A DNA stretch of 64,000 nucleotides from Dermanyssus gallinae (Eukaryota > Arthropoda > Arachnida > Mesostigmata > Dermanyssidae), in contig QVRM01002098.1 in the NCBI GenBank assembly GCA_003439945.1, positions 186,001 through 250,000 of the forward strand, in the 5' to 3' direction. The position numbers and the translations under genes were made by a program. A model generated the notes under the pieces. The model was not told the origin of the DNA and did not search any database. It saw only the letters and a program-made list of their open reading frames with translations. Positions 36,424 through 48,485 of the stretch are shown here, piece by piece (the stretch's first letter is position 1; every line of letters begins with the position of its first letter).

Positions 36424-36655
36424 GATGGCTTGTTCTACTATTACAACCGCAACTCTACTCTTTCCTGGCTGACTCTTTTAGCCAGCATTTAACGTCCGCG
36501 GACTTGCTTTCGGGTAACTTGCTTCGTAAGACGGACTGATCCATTAATATAAGTGTGCAACGGCGGGAATCGAACCCGTGCACCTTTGTATCTTTTCGGG
36601 TCGCAAGGCGCACGCGAATGCTGCACACCACACCACAGGGCTCGACACGACCGCT
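36424..36655 (-). mobile_element. tRNA-derived SINE, family C, copy 2
   Basis: On the minus strand: GAGCCCTGTGGTGTGGTGTG, GTGCGCCTTGCGACCCGAA, GTGCACGGGTTCGATTCCCG (B box). The body continues with GTCCGTCTTACGAAGCAAG, GGACGTTAAATGCTGGC and GAGTCAGCC. It is collinear with copy 1 and in the same orientation. Copies 1 and 2 plus the SINE-B copy form a head-to-tail array of three SINEs. Confidence 0.85.
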
Positions 36656-37673
36656 CTACTCTAACGAATTATTAACTTCCCCCATCTTGGACCCCTATTG
36701 CATTTGTTTGGCACTCCTAGTGCTCACAGTCCTGCTTTTGTCTAGCAGCATCACTGTGTGAAATCGACATAAACGAGGTGAGCCTGGCACTTGATGATTC
36801 AACGTAGCGAAGAGAACACCAAAAAACGAACTCTGCCGAAACACCGAGATCACGTGCTATGCCTTTCGCAACTTCTCTTGCTTTGGGTTGTTCTTGGCTT
36901 TTTATAGTTTTATCTTTTTATTCGACTTCACCCTAAAAACCTCCTCATTGGTGCTGCTGGGTGGGTGATTTTCGTTGAGCGGTTGGTTGCACGTTGACAC
37001 TGTCCACAGCTGCGCATCAATCGAGATTGCGTGTGCCCGGCTTGGCATCACGCCAGTGTTGAGCCAGTATTCTCTCATTGAGGCGTTGTCACGCTCAACT
37101 TGCTTTTCCCCCGGTCGTGGTCATCACTGTCTCGGCGACACATGTAGACGCTTCATTTAGCCTGCTGTGGCACTTGTTAGCTTAATAGTAGTAATAGTAT
37201 TTCGTTTATATTTGTATATATATATATATATATATATATACCGGGTGTTTCCTTATTACGTACACGCGTTTTAGGCGGTAGAATTTGTTTCAAAAATAAT
37301 TGTTTCCAATGGAATGGGGGAGAGGCCGAAACATCTTGTTTAGGAGTGGGAATTACTGTCATCAGTTGTACTGACTGATGCGGACACGTTGGCACCATGC
37401 GGGTGAACGAGTTGTTTGTTGGAGAAACCACACATATCGTCATGTGCGGCAGAAGCTTCTGCCGCAATAATTCTGCCTATTTGGTGGCCTTTAACATCCC
37501 TGAGTCCGGCTCCGTGTGGCGATACAAAACGGCTAATCAGTTCAACAGATTTTAGTAATTTCACTCTCACTCCTAAACAAGACACTCCGCCGCCACTTCC
37601 CCATTCTATTAGACCAAAGTACCCTTTAAGCACATTTTACCACGTCTTTAAATGCGGATACTGAATTTCGGAA

Positions 37674-37715
<42 letters not shown>
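36656..37715 (+). other. Shab: Intron 6, middle part
   Basis: (TA)n tracts lie at 37217-37240 and 37680-37711. The sequence after 37241 (CCGGGTGTTTCCTTATTACG) looks like the edge of a mobile element, but I cannot identify one. Frames at 37177-37664 overlap on both strands without support. Confidence 0.45.
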
Positions 37716-37716
<1 letters not shown>

Positions 37717-38500
37717 AGTGGGTTGGAGAAAAAATAATGTTTTAACTTTAAAATCAATCTACAAATAAACGGGTTAACCGATTTTATTCATTTACAACAC
37801 ACCCTCCTATGTTAGGCACAATCCTCCCCTATCTCTGGTGCAGGCTATCAATATCCATGGCAAATAATTACGTTCTGCATCTCGAGGAGTGTCTCCACAT
37901 GTGTTTTCACTGCTTCTGGTGCAGTGGAGTTTATTGTAAAAGTTCAGCAGACATCCGAATAAGCGGTAGTCGGACGATGCGATGCCCGGTGAGCACGGTG
38001 GATGCGGTAGACTTTCCCAATAAATGCTTGCTATTTTGCGGAGGCTGGGTAAACTCACGACATGCGGCCTTGCATTTACATGCTGGAAGATATGCCCTTT
38101 CTATTCACAAGACTTTCGAGGAACATCCGCTGTGTCCATCGTTTGGTCACTAGGAGGAAACTCGTGGTGGATGATACCATGCTTATCTCACTAAACACCG
38201 AAAAAAGGCTTGTGTGAATGGGCTAGTCTCTTTGGCGTCTTTGAGGGAGGCCTTTCCGCCCACAAAAGACCCGGTTTTCGTCATAGGCAACGATTCGATC
38301 CAGGAAAGGACACTCGTTGTGTCTGGCAAGCCAAGAAGAGCAAAAAATGCTATTTTTTTAGTGCTCGCTTAAGTCATGAGGAACCCATTGGTTCAGCTTT
38401 GAAAGAAACCATGGGCACGAAGGCGAGTGACAATAGTAAGCATTTCTATAGCCTAACTGTGTACGATATGCTTCTGTACGACATCAAGAGGAAGGGTTCT
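37716..38500 (-). mobile_element. Dead mariner-family DNA transposon in intron 6
   Basis: The minus strand reads, through several frames, SIFCSSWLARHNECPFLDRI (near 38290-38350). This runs into IVAYDENRVF, the family's I-V-x-x-D-E block with its catalytic Asp kept. Then come ASIYWESLPHPPCSPGIASS and DYRLFGCLLNFYNK (about 37930-38050). Mariner transposases have HPPYSPDLAPSDYHLF at this last place, so the second catalytic region is altered. The low-coordinate end, GGGTTGGAGAAAAAATAATG at about 37722, resembles a mariner terminal repeat next to a TA tract. The other end is not found, so the upper boundary is approximate. Confidence 0.82.
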
Positions 38501-41500
38501 CTCAACAACATGCTTAGATAGGGAATTTGTTAGGCTTCCGGCTCCCCTTCCGACTTGTAAGCGTAGAAGACACTAGCTCTCGTAGACTTTATTTCCGAAC
38601 TTCTCGCTAAAGTCGCAGAGAGTGAGCGCCTCAACAGCATACAGATGCATTTACTGTCTAATTTTACAATATATTTTTTCGGAGGTTTCGGAAAATGCAT
38701 TATGTAGAAGCAGAGCTGGCAACCGTCAGCTCCTAATGTGGGACTCTCACCCACTAAAACCCATCTTCCTCCGCACCACCTCAAGTTTCGGATTTGTGTG
38801 GAACTACTTCGAAGCTACAAGGAGGGAGTCTGTTACTTCGACCTGCTTATGGATCTCTAGCTAGTAGGCTTGTTCCAGAAACCGGGAGTGCATCGAGACC
38901 CTGCGGAAGGCCTGGTTGCATGTCGCCCCTTAGTAAATCCTCCCTCGGCCACTCCTCTCGACCTCCAATTTGGGCTCTTCGACCTTGTTCCAAATCTGTT
39001 TTTTCCCTCATGAGAGTATCCAAATAAGCTATTCCTTGGGACCAGGCAGTGGGGGTCTCTATCATATGAGTCACAATGTCGCCGGTGCGGCGGCCGGCAA
39101 GCGCAAACTCCGATGGCTGAAGACACGTTGTCCTCTCCGCAAACATGCGCATGCACACGTGCATACACTGCAATGCATATGAAGAAAGAGTTCATTTAAA
39201 CGTGTTCGTTCACTTCTTCTCATGATTATCTGTCCTCAAAATCCCCGTCGTTTCCTAGGAATCAACACCGAATTCTCGAGTTCACTTTTCATCCAGTGAC
39301 TCGATCAAATAACTATTGATGACTATATCAGGCCGTTTTTGTTGCACGGCTGCTTAGGTTGGCGAGTATCGAATCTCTGAAATTAGGAGGAGAAGGAGAA
39401 AAAGCAGGCGACGTTCATCTATTGCGTACGATTTAGACGCTCTTGAGACTTAAGAACTCTTAGCATTTTGCAACTGAATAGAAAAAAACTTGGCTGCATC
39501 AAGGCAAGCACCTAGACGTATATGTTGAGAATATATCGAGGGATAATGCACGCATCTCCTCCGAATACCGCTACATACGGGCAACCAGGGAGCTCTTCAC
39601 GGAAGCACGAGCTTCGAGCTCGTTACCCTTCGACTCCGAGTTCTCCTACTCTACTGTATAAGCTTCTCCCGTTCGTGGTTGGTTCGTTGGTCTCGCTGCC
39701 TTTGTCGGCAGTGGCTGATAGCAGTAGTGATATTAGTTGTGTGTAGTTGTATACGGTCAGCCTCGTTCTGTGGTGCTGTGCTAAGCTATGGGTTAACCAG
39801 TCGGGCTGAGCTCGGCGTGAAGCCCGTCGCAATCAGATATAATGCATCTATCTGCCTGCCTACCTGCACCTACTGTACCGAGCTGTTCTTCGAGCTGGCA
39901 CATAGCATCGTCGAAACGCAACTGTCTCTAAATTGTTGCTGATCTTTCGCAGTGCTTTTTTTCGCCGTTGCTTTATCCATCTACTACTTTTTCTACCTAA
40001 CTCTTCTCCTCTCATCATCGAGCGAACTAGTAGGCCATTTAACTTGCAGCAGGATTTCCCGATTGATGCAGTAGTCCGGTTGAAACACGACGGCGTAGTT
40101 GCTGACACGCTCGTATTCCGCTACCCTTACCGAACCCCGTATCCAGCCTTGGGAACGTTTATGGGCGGTCTTTTTGGTACTAATTTGCCATCGACGTGGA
40201 GTTTCGTTCATTCTATGATATAGTATATGTGTCTGTTCTGGCCTGTCGACCTCCTCCAGGTCGATTCCCTTCCCATTGCTATGAAACCACTCGCTCTAAC
40301 CACGCGGCCAATATATATATGACGTTTTATTATACCGAGCAAGTTTATTATTACTATTGCTCGCTGTCTCCGAGACGGCTTTCTTAATGCTGGCCTTTCA
40401 ATCGACCCGTGCTGGCCCACTATGCTCCCATAGCAAGCCGACGGCAGGCTGTGGGAGATTTTCGTTCAAGTAGGTAGAGGTAAATAGAATAAGTAATTCC
40501 CTATATATGGTCGTTTGAAGCCTCGATAGCAGACGTGCAAGCGCTAAACATTGGAGGTCGTGTTGATCGCGATTGCTGTGACGAAACGGCTTATAATAAA
40601 TTCTCTGCAGTGTCGAAGGCACAGCAGTAAGAGAGGCGCAGGAACAGAACAGCAGATTGATAGTAACGGTTTCGGAGCGAATAACTAAGTGTTGTTCCGT
40701 GGACGCAGAATTGGAAATCCTTTGCCAAATATGGTCTTCTCGACAGCAGCGCATGCCTCATTGTGCGGTCTAGATGCCTGATTGTTGCGGGTACGTAAAC
40801 CATTGCTTCCCCAAGTAACGATTTTCGTTCATTAGTCCAAGCGGCATTTATTACCTAAAGGCTGACATTTGGCGCATGCATCCATCAGTCATGCCGACGA
40901 GGCCAACGGCCCAACGACAGTGAACACGGATCCGTCACTATGCAACGACAGACAGAAACCTGTGGCTAAACGCTTAAACCGACATCACGTCCTCGATGAG
41001 CTAGCTGAACTGTGACTATAAGCCTTGTGGGAACAAAAGTTGCTCGAATCATCGGAACGTAAGAACGAATACCATTCCCCCAACATTGAATTCCAAATCG
41101 CCTATAGTTGCAGTTATTGAATTACCGGAGGTGAAAATCACTCTTTCACTAGAGAGGTGAGCATGGCTCAGGGATGGATCCCGGTTCTCTCTTCTCCCAA
41201 CGTTTCAAAAGGTGTCGGGTTTGCGTCCATTGAAGTTGCTCAACTCTATATGTGCACCTCGCGTATTTGCTTCACGACCGTGGACGTCAATGTACGCTCT
41301 CCGACCTGTAATGTCGGTGACATGATGTCTTCGCAATATTCCGTCACGAACTTGTCCATTTGTGCATATGGACGCAACTCTGCTCCTCTATAATTTCCAA
41401 GTCGAAATCGATGCTGACTTTGGCTATGTAACGTATCTCACCTTGAGCCCCCCTGGCCGTAATGCCGGACTAGTCTATCTCGCCTTCGATGAATTCGCAG

Positions 41501-42381
41501 CCATATTACTAGGTATACCTCTTGCCCACCTTTTAGCCGCATTTTAAGCTTCTGTTAGGAAACTGCCTCCCAGAATATCTTTGATAGTTTTTTTTTTATT
41601 GTAATAAAACCCCAACGTTATCAGAAAAGGAAAGCATTATTATATTTATTTAACTATATACACAAACCTAGCCACTTTTGGTCATGACGTTGAAACGCAC
41701 AACTTGGTCATAATCATGTATCTACCGTGTTTAAATTCTGATTTTAATATTGCTTACTTTGGTACTACTACAATGACATTACTCTAAAATTATTGTATGT
41801 ATTTAACAATATGAGCCATTGAAGAGTCAAACTTGGGACATTGACTCTCTGTCCCACAAAGATTAAAGTGGTTCTGCGCGAGATGCAAGTGGCTCTCCTC
41901 TTGCTCGTTTGAGCCACGTTCGAAGTTTTAGTCAGGTAGTACCCCCTATTTGTTTTGGAAAAAGCATATTTTTTATTTCCCTTGCTGTAATCGGTCTTAA
42001 TATGTTGCGCATGTGTATTCATATGAAAACCTCAACAAACAAAATTTGTTTCAGGCGTGTTCAGGTGAACGCGCGCATAGGCACACCATTAAAAACCGAC
42101 ACAAAGACAAGCGAGAGGAAATATACATTAACTGTAGTAAGGGTTCGTGTGTTGTGTATAGCTCTTTTTTAGCTAACGGTTGAAACACAGTTACGACATC
42201 AACAGAGGTTTGGGAAGTGTTCGTCAGCCAACATATTGAACCTACTGTCGCACGATGTATTACAACGGGACAGATCCGCAATCCGAATAGAGAATACACT
42301 TGCTGAAGACGAACCCCTGTGCAATTGCATGGCTGATGGAGAGCACCGAGGTCTAATGTTGTCGATTCTTGTCTGTTGCAG
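38501..42381 (+). other. Shab: Intron 6, last part
   Basis: No gene is supported here. Overlapping minus frames at 38847-39195 contain longer readable stretches such as FALAGRRTGDIVTHMIETPT and AYLDTLMREKTDLEQGRRAQ. They may be an old retroelement or pseudogene, but I do not recognise them. Plus frames at 41157-41547 are likewise unassigned. The intron ends with TTCTTGTCTGTTGCAG. Confidence 0.4.
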
Positions 42382-42434
42382 ATGGAGAAGATCCGACGAT
42401 CGAGTTTATCGACGTGATTCAGCAGCAAAACAAG
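42382..42434 (+). CDS. Shab: Shab exon 7: 53-nt exon with FFAT-like motif
   Basis: The exon follows a strong acceptor (TCTTGTCTGTTGCAG). Its first two bases complete the GAT codon begun by exon 6 (phase 1 to phase 1). The peptide is DGEDPTIEFIDVIQQQNK. It then reaches donor AAG|GTTGGT on a complete codon. The segment EFIDVIQ after the acidic GEDPT resembles the FFAT consensus E-F-F-D-A-x-E, the VAP-binding motif that is preceded by acidic residues. Vertebrate Kv2 tails bind ER VAP proteins through a noncanonical FFAT sequence, so such a motif in this position makes sense. Skipping the exon would shift the frame. The donor is weaker than the others, and transcript support is needed. Confidence 0.65.
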
Positions 42435-42916
42435 GTTGGTTCTCGTACGCCTCTGTTGAAAAAGCCCAGCGGCGTTGACCGCCACTCGGCAGCTCGGGAA
42501 AGATCAGGGCTTTTCCTCAATCAGTGCGACTCAGAAAAAAACTCTAAGCGAGACCCTAGAACAAGGAGAAAGATAAGACACAGGCTGGAGGAAACCGACT
42601 CACTCTACGAATAGGTTCTTCCGGCATACTCCTTTGCAGGCTACAGTAAAGAGAGGCATGAAGGTACTTAAAGGAAGTATTACTTAACACGTTGGTCGGA
42701 GTGGAAGTTGTTTGATTTATCGATTGAATTAAGCGGGCATCTCTTTGCGATCTCTTTACTCTTCATGCTTATTAAAGCAACATAAATAGCATAATTCATT
42801 ATGCTTTGCTGTTTTTCAACGAAATTAAAATCCGTATGTGTTATGACTCTATTGTCATAGTGACTAGAAATGCATCAATATCTGTAGTTTTTTCTGTCTC
42901 TCTCTTTCCCTCTCTT

Positions 42917-42972
<56 letters not shown>

Positions 42973-44152
42973 TGAATGTCAAAAGATATCGCCTCAGTTA
43001 ATAGTAAATCTATAATATGGGTAACAAACTGTCACAACACGAATAGTGTAAAATATTTCGTATATGTGTTATCAAAATGGCTCACGCTGTAGTATTTTAG
43101 GCCAGACATATGATAATGTTACTTGCAAACTATTTGCTTGAATCGACTCATTTCCTGAATTAGAATTAGTATGCATATAACTGGGTGTGCATATTCATAC
43201 ATATACATATACAGTCAATTGATGTGTTTCTACTGTTTGAGATGCACTACCTGAGGTAACTTAAGCCGAAGGGCTGCAGAGAAGTGCGAGTGTCACAGGG
43301 AGAGTAGTATGATATTGATTGTTGCTGAAAGAAGGAAACTTTCGATTGAAAAACGATAAAACGCGTGACGATGAGCAACCAGCCGGCCTGGAGTGCTAAG
43401 CACTGTGTGCAATGTGGTGAAGCAGATGGATCTCTAGGCAGTTAGGCTTCCGCGTCCGCCAGGAGGGATGTCTTAGCTGGGAAAACGGGACGCTGTCCTT
43501 GCAACGACAGCTTGGCGTGGTGGTTTTTCCGCTGTCGAACCGCTTCACTGAACCTGCTTCACTTGTTGAGCGGTGACCCGTATGACGTTGATGTATATAT
43601 TCTAGCTCTGCTTATTTCTTATTTTGTGTTGGCACAGTTCCGTCTCGACGACCGCATTCAATGCAGCCACTATTTCTTGCCACACTATTGCATATCAATC
43701 TCACTTGACTTTGCGCACATCCGATGGTGCTTTTTAGGTTTGCGCCGACCAAAAGTTGAGCAAACTACAGAACTAAGTTCTGTTTGCGTTGAATTCCGGT
43801 AATACCTTCGGTGCTAGTGGCTAGTTGGCCTCTGCTCTCTTAGTCAAAGTAGTAGTAGTAGTAGTAGCACAAGTGAGGTCCGTTTTCCAACGATTTAAAG
43901 CGAAAGTGGTTTCAATGAAAAATGCTGTCACAAATATCCAATAACAAAAGAAGTTGGGGCCCGTTTGGGTCAACCTCCTTCGTTCGGTAAAGTCTTTTTG
44001 GCCGTAATCTGTCGAACAAAGCGGCTTATTTTAATTGATCTGTCGTCTGCAAAACTCGCGAGTGCTTGAGTTTTCTGGCCATTTAGGTTGATGCCTTTCG
44101 GTCGAAAATGCATATTGGTGAAGGATCGAAGAACGCATTGCTACTGGTTTTA

Positions 44153-44187
<35 letters not shown>

Positions 44188-44378
44188 CGAGCACTGCCGA
44201 GTGTGCAAACGTATTGTAAATGATTAATAAATCATCACAATATTTTCTATATATATATATATATCTATCGCATTCGCCATATATATATATATATATGTAT
44301 GCGACGTAAGAATAAAACAAGAGAGGATCATTTTCTCGTTGTAATGTTGTCTGCGTACGCGCGCCAAATGTGCGCTAG
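42435..44378 (+). other. Intron 7
   Basis: Contains (TA)n at 42923-42968 and 44157-44184, a second TA cluster at 44250-44296 and a short (TAG)n run near 43850. No gene is seen. Confidence 0.6.
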
Positions 44379-44681
44379 GAACGGGAGCGAATAGAGAGTC
44401 TTCCTTTGAACTCGCTTGGCGGAGCTCAGAGCCGAGGGGTCGGCTTACGAAGCACACGGAGTCCGTCTCCCGAGCAACCGCCGTGCAGTGATGCAGCTGC
44501 AAGGGCCGATCGCAGCTCCTCGAGACAGGGCGGCTTTGATGACGCTAGCAAAGTTCGCAGCAGCGGCAGCAGCAGGGAACACCCCAAGGGGGCCACGACT
44601 TCGGCGAGAGAGTCAACAATCAGCACCGGAACGAGTCGGCTACTTGCCGAACCAAACCAGGGGGGTGCCACGGATTCACCG
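44379..44681 (+). CDS. Exon 8: Ser/Arg-rich tail segment, probable Shab continuation
   Basis: The acceptor GTGCGCTAG|GAA puts the exon in phase 0, matching the end of exon 7. The reading frame starts ERERIESLPLNSLGGAQSRG and goes on with RSTRSPSPEQPPCSDAAARA. It runs 101 codons to DSP, at donor CCG|GTTAGT, again phase 0. The content is Ser/Arg/Gly-rich and probably disordered. There is no domain. Another frame over the same bases is also open, and the acceptor's pyrimidine tract is poor. Support therefore comes mainly from phase and composition. Confidence 0.5.
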
Positions 44682-45501
44682 GTTAGTAACAACAGCAACA
44701 ACAACAACAACAACAACAATAACGATACTACAATCACTACTATTACTACGACTAATTGCTACTAACAGCCATTACCACTGGGCTGCTGCTGCTATTTCGA
44801 TAACGACTACGGCTTGTGCAATAACGAAATAGGCGCAACATAGTCGGTCACCAAACCTATCGTCCGACTAACGCGCCTTTTGTAGATGACAAAAACCGTA
44901 ACAGAACCCACTAAGTATTGCTAACTATATTCATTGCTTTATTGTTATGATTGTTATTTATATTGTTATTACAACAATTAAACAGTTATGCAAGACCATA
45001 GCCGGTTGGCAAATTATCATCGCTAGTTTATTAATAATAATTATTATTATTATTCTCACAAAACAGCAAAGTCGGTCACTAATTACTTTAACGTTGATAA
45101 TAGATAAAAAAGCCACGAATATTTATGCGCACACGAATCACTCATATCGAGTTATATGTGATGCAAGAAACCTGTTACTTGATCGCAGCACTTAACGAAT
45201 AGTTAAGTACTGTTGAAATAATAATAATATTGTTATTATTATAACGTTTACGGAAACAAACGTTATTCTGTCCGTACGTCGTCAGTTGTGGGTACTTTCT
45301 CGTGCATGTGCGTTACCACGTCTTTCGTCTATTAACGATTAACTTACGCCAAGAAGTTGTGCTTTGACTAATATGATACATTTGTTAAGTAACCTTGAAG
45401 TGCTGCCACGTGCTTGACCGTGTGCTCGAGTCGCACTAACCGTAAATGCTATTATATCTAACCTAGTAATTAGTTTCCAATTACTATCAGACATGTGTAT
45501 G

Positions 45502-45534
<33 letters not shown>

Positions 45535-48445
45535 GTGATTCTTGGTTAGAAACAGTTGTTCTTTTCGCGCAATATTGAATACCGTTCTATTACAGCGATG
45601 CATTATTCCATAAGAGGCGGTTCCTCTGGCCGAACCGATAAACAATTTAGGTGATAGGATCATCCGGTGCGTTCACGGTAGCTTTTTGGCTATACGTACC
45701 ATTGTAAGTCACTAACTATACGTACCATTGTACGCTGGCTGAGAAGCTGAGTAGTTAATCGATTCCTGTGATCAAAAAGGAACAATGATGGTCAACAATC
45801 ACAGATTACTTAGATCGTTGCCAACGACGACACGGCAACGGTATATGTGTGTACCAAACGAAGTAGAACTCTGGTGCACCAGAACCACCTAGCGCCCTGT
45901 GCCCTGTCGTACATACATGTCGCTCAAGAAGCATGCCCACCCTCTGACTAATCCGCTCGCTCGGCTATCATCTTCAGTGGTCGCACACATCATCATACTG
46001 TGTACCCGTCACCTCTCTACAGTCAGTAGTAAATGTCAATGCTTCCATGGTGTGTCCATTTCTGGAACTGGCCGTACGCAAAACGTCAGATGGAGGATAT
46101 ATCTAGTTTTGAACTTCGACAACCTCTTCTCCGGCTCCTTCACCTGGGGACGGCAACAGTCTGAAACGCTCACGCGCCCATCGCGGTTCGCCGTCGAACC
46201 CCATCCATCACTACTTTCTGGGCTCGATCATTACGACACGTCATCACGTCACAACGATAACCTAGATTACATTACCACCATGGCCAACTAGTAGGTCATT
46301 GTCAGCCTCACCACGATTGCCACCTTTGCCACCGCCAACACTCCAATTACTTACGTACAATTCTACCATCACAATACACCAACTTCACGGCGGCGTGCCG
46401 AATCAGTCACACAGCACCATACAATTTCGGATCGGTACCAGATGTCTGCATCTTCCTTTGTAGTACGTGACGCGGAAGCTGAGGAGAGTCCTGTCTCCTG
46501 AGAGCACCTATCAACGTCTCTCTCGGTGAAACACGAGTCTCGACGTGGCAGTCATTTTCCGTTTCGGTTCGGCAGACTGTCACCGTCGTTGGCAGTAAGT
46601 AGATCGTACTACTACTACTTACTGCTACAGGGTCGCTACAGACAGATGTTTCAACATTCTGTTCGAAGTCATAGCCATATACTGCACGTCTCCTCTGTCG
46701 GCTTGCACAGTAAGCGTGACCGCAGAAAAACGTCCTGCGTCCTGCAGGAGCGATCGTTGCCAAAGTGAGGTCAGTCGGCGAGAGTGTCAGACTGTCTTTC
46801 GGTGCACTACTGAATTGTCAGTGGATCGTGGCCTATTTGTTTTTTTGTTGTTGCTGAGGCTCGCTGGCAACACAGACTGAGACGATAAGGCATTTGCGTA
46901 TGATAGGCAACTGAGTGCAACATCTGTGTGGCATCTAACGAATGGGCCCGATTGATTGATTCATCGCCTGCTACGCCATGCGGTCAAATATACATCCGCC
47001 AATGCTGGCCAACGTGTGCTGTTATATTACGATATTTGGGGACTAACTTTTTTAGGGACATGCATATGTGTGCGTATGTGCACGTGTGTACATGTCAGTG
47101 TGTCTCTATTTGTACATGCGTTGGTGTGCCCGCTACGGTGAATGAAAGTGCGACGAGCCTATTAACCACTGCCCAACTGATGTCTTGGCCTTTGACCTGG
47201 AATTCTATTAGATAACTTCCCCGCCGTTAACCAGTTAACCAAACATATGGTTAGCATTGTCATTTTTTGTCATTCTTCTTCTTCGCCGAAATGTGTCTAG
47301 TTGCCATCTTTATGATGTAAGACTATATCTGTAATCAGTAATCAACAACGATACGATTTTCTAGCTAGTGATATGATGACGAATACACAAACACATTGAA
47401 ATTTTAGGCCTTGACTATATATATATATATATATATGGATAAAAATAGGACTTGTATTTGGCGCCTATGAAATCTATTGTAATTGTGGGTTGTCCATAAT
47501 AAGCACACATGTGACTGATGTCGGAATCCTTACAATGCTGTCTGTTTTTACTCCTTGTTTATTTATTTGTTTGTGTAATCTTCAATCATTTATTTATCAT
47601 GTCCGGCCGCTGAACGTTTTTATATGACGCTGATACATTATTCTTGAGTTAGATCAATTAATTCACTTGTAAATAGCTTTCTGGTTCTCAGCACCCTTAT
47701 GTCGTCTTGTCTTTCCGGAGCATGCATCTTGTGGACCTACCAATTCAATGCGTATCGCGACACTTAACGGCATCGGCTATGGCAGTTTTTTCTATTGCTG
47801 CCTGGTTGGATAAACTCTGTTCACCTACAACATATTGGCATTATTGTATGTTTCTCTCTGAGGGCATTATTTATTAAAACCTGTGACAATCAAGTGCTAC
47901 ACATATACAGATCGCATTTGTCATATTACCTCGGATTCTCATTTGTCCGCGAAACTAGCAAAGTATCGTCTAACCACCCATGTAGCAGTCACAAAACGCC
48001 TGTGTCTTTCATCTCATTCTCGGAATGTCTTATTATTATTACAGCTGTCATTGGTTCGGCGTGTTTGTAGTCTCCTTATTGTTCGCCTAGTTTCCCTGTA
48101 TTTATAGATACACCTAAACCCACACATAAAGTTTCCCTGTATTTATAGATACACATAAACACACACATTAAGTTTCCCTGTATTTATAGATACACATAAA
48201 CACACACATATGCGCAGAGGAACAGAAATTGACGAATTCCTCGTATATATGAAGTGAACTAAAACAGAAGCTGAGTAATTTGTAGTCAAAGTCATTGTCA
48301 TTCCCGTGCAACTAGTACTAGGAACGCTTTATAGTGGGTTCGTTGCCACGTGATTACGGCGGAAGGGACACAGGACATGGATAAGGGCCAGCCTCGTAAA
48401 TAAACGGCTAGGTGGGTATTTAACTTTGAGCCGGGTACAAAATAC

Positions 48446-48485
<40 letters not shown>

